Shown one piece after another: positions 62,296 to 64,000 of a stretch of 64,000 nucleotides of DNA. A model generated the notes under the pieces. That model had not been told where the DNA came from. It worked only from the letters and a program-made list of their open reading frames with translations, and ran no database searches. How positions within the stretch are numbered: position 1 is the first letter of the stretch; each line of letters opens with the position of its first letter. A program made the translations under genes and the position numbers. This DNA comes from an uncultured Sphingobacteriales bacterium (GTDB lineage Bacteria > Bacteroidota > Bacteroidia > Chitinophagales > Chitinophagaceae), in the NCBI GenBank assembly GCA_937991535.1, contig CALKHN010000109.1, positions 1 through 64,000 on the forward strand. Direction: 5' to 3'.

Positions 62296-63438
62296 TTAAA
62301 TTGCTTTGCGTAATACTATTGCTGCATTGCAGCCCCCAAACCCCGATGCGGTTTTGAGACAATTGCTGTATACGCCTGTTTGTAATGCACTGCTTACGGC
62401 TAAGGGTTGTGATGTACCCGGATCTTTAAATCCCGGTGTGGGCAAAATTATATTTTCTTTCAATGAATGCACGCATGCCACCGTTTCCAATAAACCGGCT
62501 GCGCCCAAAGTATGACCATAATTTCCCTTCAGGCTATTAACAGGAACCTGTTGCAATCCTGACAGGTTTATAGCTTTAGATTCCATTTCATCATTATACA
62601 CCGTAGCCGTTCCATGCGCCGAAATAAAATCAATTGCATTTTTTTGAATACCGGCTTCCTGAACAGCGGCTTCAATAGCCTGGTGCAATTCTGCTCCTGT
62701 ACGGGAAGGTCCCGAAATATGGTTGGCATCATTACTGATCGCTCCACCCGAAAGCAGTATACTTTCTTTGGCATCGGGCTTTTTTACCGAAAGAATAATG
62801 GTAGCCGCTGCCTCGCCTAACGTAATACCATTTCGTTTGGCATCAAAGGGCCTGCAGGGCTCATCACTAACGGCGTGAAACGACTGGAAACCGGATAATA
62901 TAAATTGTGTAATGATATCGGCGCCAGCTATTACCGCATTGTCGCAACGGCCGGATTGTAATAAGCGCATCCCTGTAATAAGCGCCACCAGGCCCGAAAT
63001 ACAGGCATGTGATACCACCACCAGATCAGATTTGAAGTGAAAATGGTTTGCTATTGCACGGGCCGAACTGTGCAGGGCGATCCTGTTCTTTACCGAATCG
63101 TTTACTGGTTCCGATTCAATAAGACTGATATTGCCCTTGGTAGAAGAAATGATCAAAGCGGTTTTTGTACTGGTAACATCCGTACCCGAAAGCAACAAAG
63201 CATCCTGTATGGAAGCGATGAGCAACTGCTCAAATTTAGTGTAAGCGCCGGGGTTGCTGACAGATCCTGCAAAATCCATATCTTCATTAAACAAAGAAGC
63301 ATAAAAGGGTTCCGGAGCCATCGTTGCATGATGCAGTTGTATACCTGAAACACCCTTTTTCAGCAGATCAAAATTTTCATTTGCTGTGGATGCTATGGGT
63401 GATACAATATTATCGGAAACAATAAAAACCGGTTTCAT
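62296..63438 (-). CDS. beta-ketoacyl synthase, FabF-like
   Basis: A protein of 380 residues. Active-site Cys146 in VVSHACISGLVALITG and the His pairs in ISAHGTATVYND and GNYGHTLGAAG are present; ASGFGGCNAAIVL closes the fold. HGTAT replaces the usual HGTGT. It would elongate or prime a polyene or alkyl chain. It lies between the methyltransferase and the thioesterase genes, separated from each by about 40 and 115 bp. Confidence 0.92.
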   Translation of the reverse strand: MKPVFIVSDNIVSPIASTANENFDLLKKGVSGIQLHHATMAPEPFYASLFNEDMDFAGSVSNPGAYTKFEQLLIASIQDALLLSGTDVTSTKTALIISSTKGNISLIESEPVNDSVKNRIALHSSARAIANHFHFKSDLVVVSHACISGLVALITGMRLLQSGRCDNAVIAGADIITQFILSGFQSFHAVSDEPCRPFDAKRNGITLGEAAATIILSVKKPDAKESILLSGGAISNDANHISGPSRTGAELHQAIEAAVQEAGIQKNAIDFISAHGTATVYNDEMESKAINLSGLQQVPVNSLKGNYGHTLGAAGLLETVACVHSLKENIILPTPGFKDPGTSQPLAVSSALQTGVYSNCLKTASGFGGCNAAIVLRKAI

Positions 63439-63554
63439 CCGCAGCGTTTATTTTTTACATTTTTGACGGATGCTCCCTTGTCGGCAGACAGGCAACTCCT
63501 GATATACATGACCCGTATAAAAAATTACAGCGCACTTTATTGGCCCGATAAAAA

Positions 63555-63980
63555 TTAAACGGGCACATGTTTCTTTTTCCATGCTTCAAAAAAAGGAGGA
63601 TTGGTTAACTGCAGAACCGATGTTTCCTTACTTAAAAAAACCTGAACCGACGTTCCCGTAGCTACCAGTTGATTGGTAGCCGCATTGAACAACCGGTATT
63701 CAAATTTCAGTTTGGCTGCTTCGCAGGGTTGATAAATCGTTTCTACTATCACCTTTTCCCCGTATTTCAACGATCGTTTAAAGTCGCACTGAATACTCAC
63801 TATAGGAATAATAACACCCTGCCTGTAAAAATCAAGATACCCAATACCATATTCATTGCCAAAGGCTTCCCTGCCATCTTCAAAATATCGTATATAGTGT
63901 CCGTGCCATACTATACCCAACGGATCAGCTTCATTAAACCGCACATTAATCTCAATTTTCCCGGATAAAGTTTTTTGCAT
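63555..63980 (-). CDS. 4HBT-family acyl thioesterase
   Basis: A hot-dog protein of 141 residues. RFNEADPLGIVWHGHYIRYFEDGREAF holds the Asp and neighbouring His of the YbgC/4HBT type active site, and IQCDFKRSLKYGEKVIVET follows. It would hydrolyse acyl-CoA or acyl-ACP intermediates of the locus. Transcription is on the minus strand toward the KS gene; what precedes it lies beyond the right edge. Confidence 0.9.
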   Translation of the reverse strand: MQKTLSGKIEINVRFNEADPLGIVWHGHYIRYFEDGREAFGNEYGIGYLDFYRQGVIIPIVSIQCDFKRSLKYGEKVIVETIYQPCEAAKLKFEYRLFNAATNQLVATGTSVQVFLSKETSVLQLTNPPFFEAWKKKHVPV

Positions 63981-64000
63981 TATTTATTTTTTCCGAACAA

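Overview
The window comes from a member of the Bacteroidota, most likely the family Chitinophagaceae. The gene content and style fit this: a flexirubin-type pigment locus, DUF1080 proteins, a four-helix-bundle suffix protein, promoters of the TTTG/TAnnTTTG type, few recognisable Shine-Dalgarno sites, and AT-rich spacers made of degenerate repeats. I could not run a homology search, so all family calls rest on motifs read by eye.

Region 1 (1-7850) starts with a tRNA-Gly(CCC), then a complete tryptophan operon on the minus strand: trpE-trpG-trpD-trpC-trpF-trpB-trpA. A RAYT transposase flanked by REP-like palindromes sits between trpF and trpB. Upstream of trpE is a classic attenuator: a 19-residue leader peptide with three consecutive Trp codons, an antiterminator pairing and an intrinsic terminator.

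Region 2 (7945-14810) holds plus-strand genes: a membrane acyltransferase-like protein, a lipoprotein cyclophilin, a secreted phosphodiesterase with a PA14 end, a DUF1080 protein, an O-methyltransferase, and a four-helix-bundle gene bracketed by two copies of a hairpin-forming repeat.

Region 3 (14850-21367) is a partial histidine operon, hisG-hisD-hisC-hisB on the minus strand, interrupted by a PQQ-type sugar dehydrogenase/cytochrome c pair. It is preceded by a second attenuator, whose leader peptide has five consecutive His codons, and by a good Bacteroidota promoter.

Region 4 (21671-26768) is a set of ordinary genes: a DUF1080 protein, free methionine-(R)-sulfoxide reductase, an aldo/keto reductase, a ceramidase-like protein and an AI-2E family permease.

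Region 5 (26815-50928) is a hybrid NRPS/PKS cluster on the minus strand. In order of transcription it holds a serine hydrolase, NRPS (C-A-PCP), a DUF1737 protein, type II thioesterase, Sfp-type phosphopantetheinyl transferase, NRPS (C-A-PCP), PKS (KS-AT-KR-ACP, with the KS cysteine replaced by glycine), an MbtH-like protein, a helical protein of unknown function, NRPS (C-A-PCP), a PKS with a cut-down AT, degenerate KR and no ACP, and a protein with a transglutaminase-like triad. The two PKS genes share about 1.17 kb of almost identical DNA. No type I thioesterase or reductase release domain is present. This is the region most likely to hold an undescribed system.

Region 6 (51108-53811) has acetoacetyl-CoA synthetase and a small secreted protein of unknown function.

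Region 7 (53956-64000) is part of a flexirubin/aryl-polyene-type type II fatty-acid/polyketide locus on the minus strand: thioesterase, ketosynthases, a chain-length-factor-like protein, ACP, dehydratase, methyltransferase, halogenase-like flavoprotein, LolA-like carrier, lipoprotein and polysaccharide deacetylase. It runs off the right edge.
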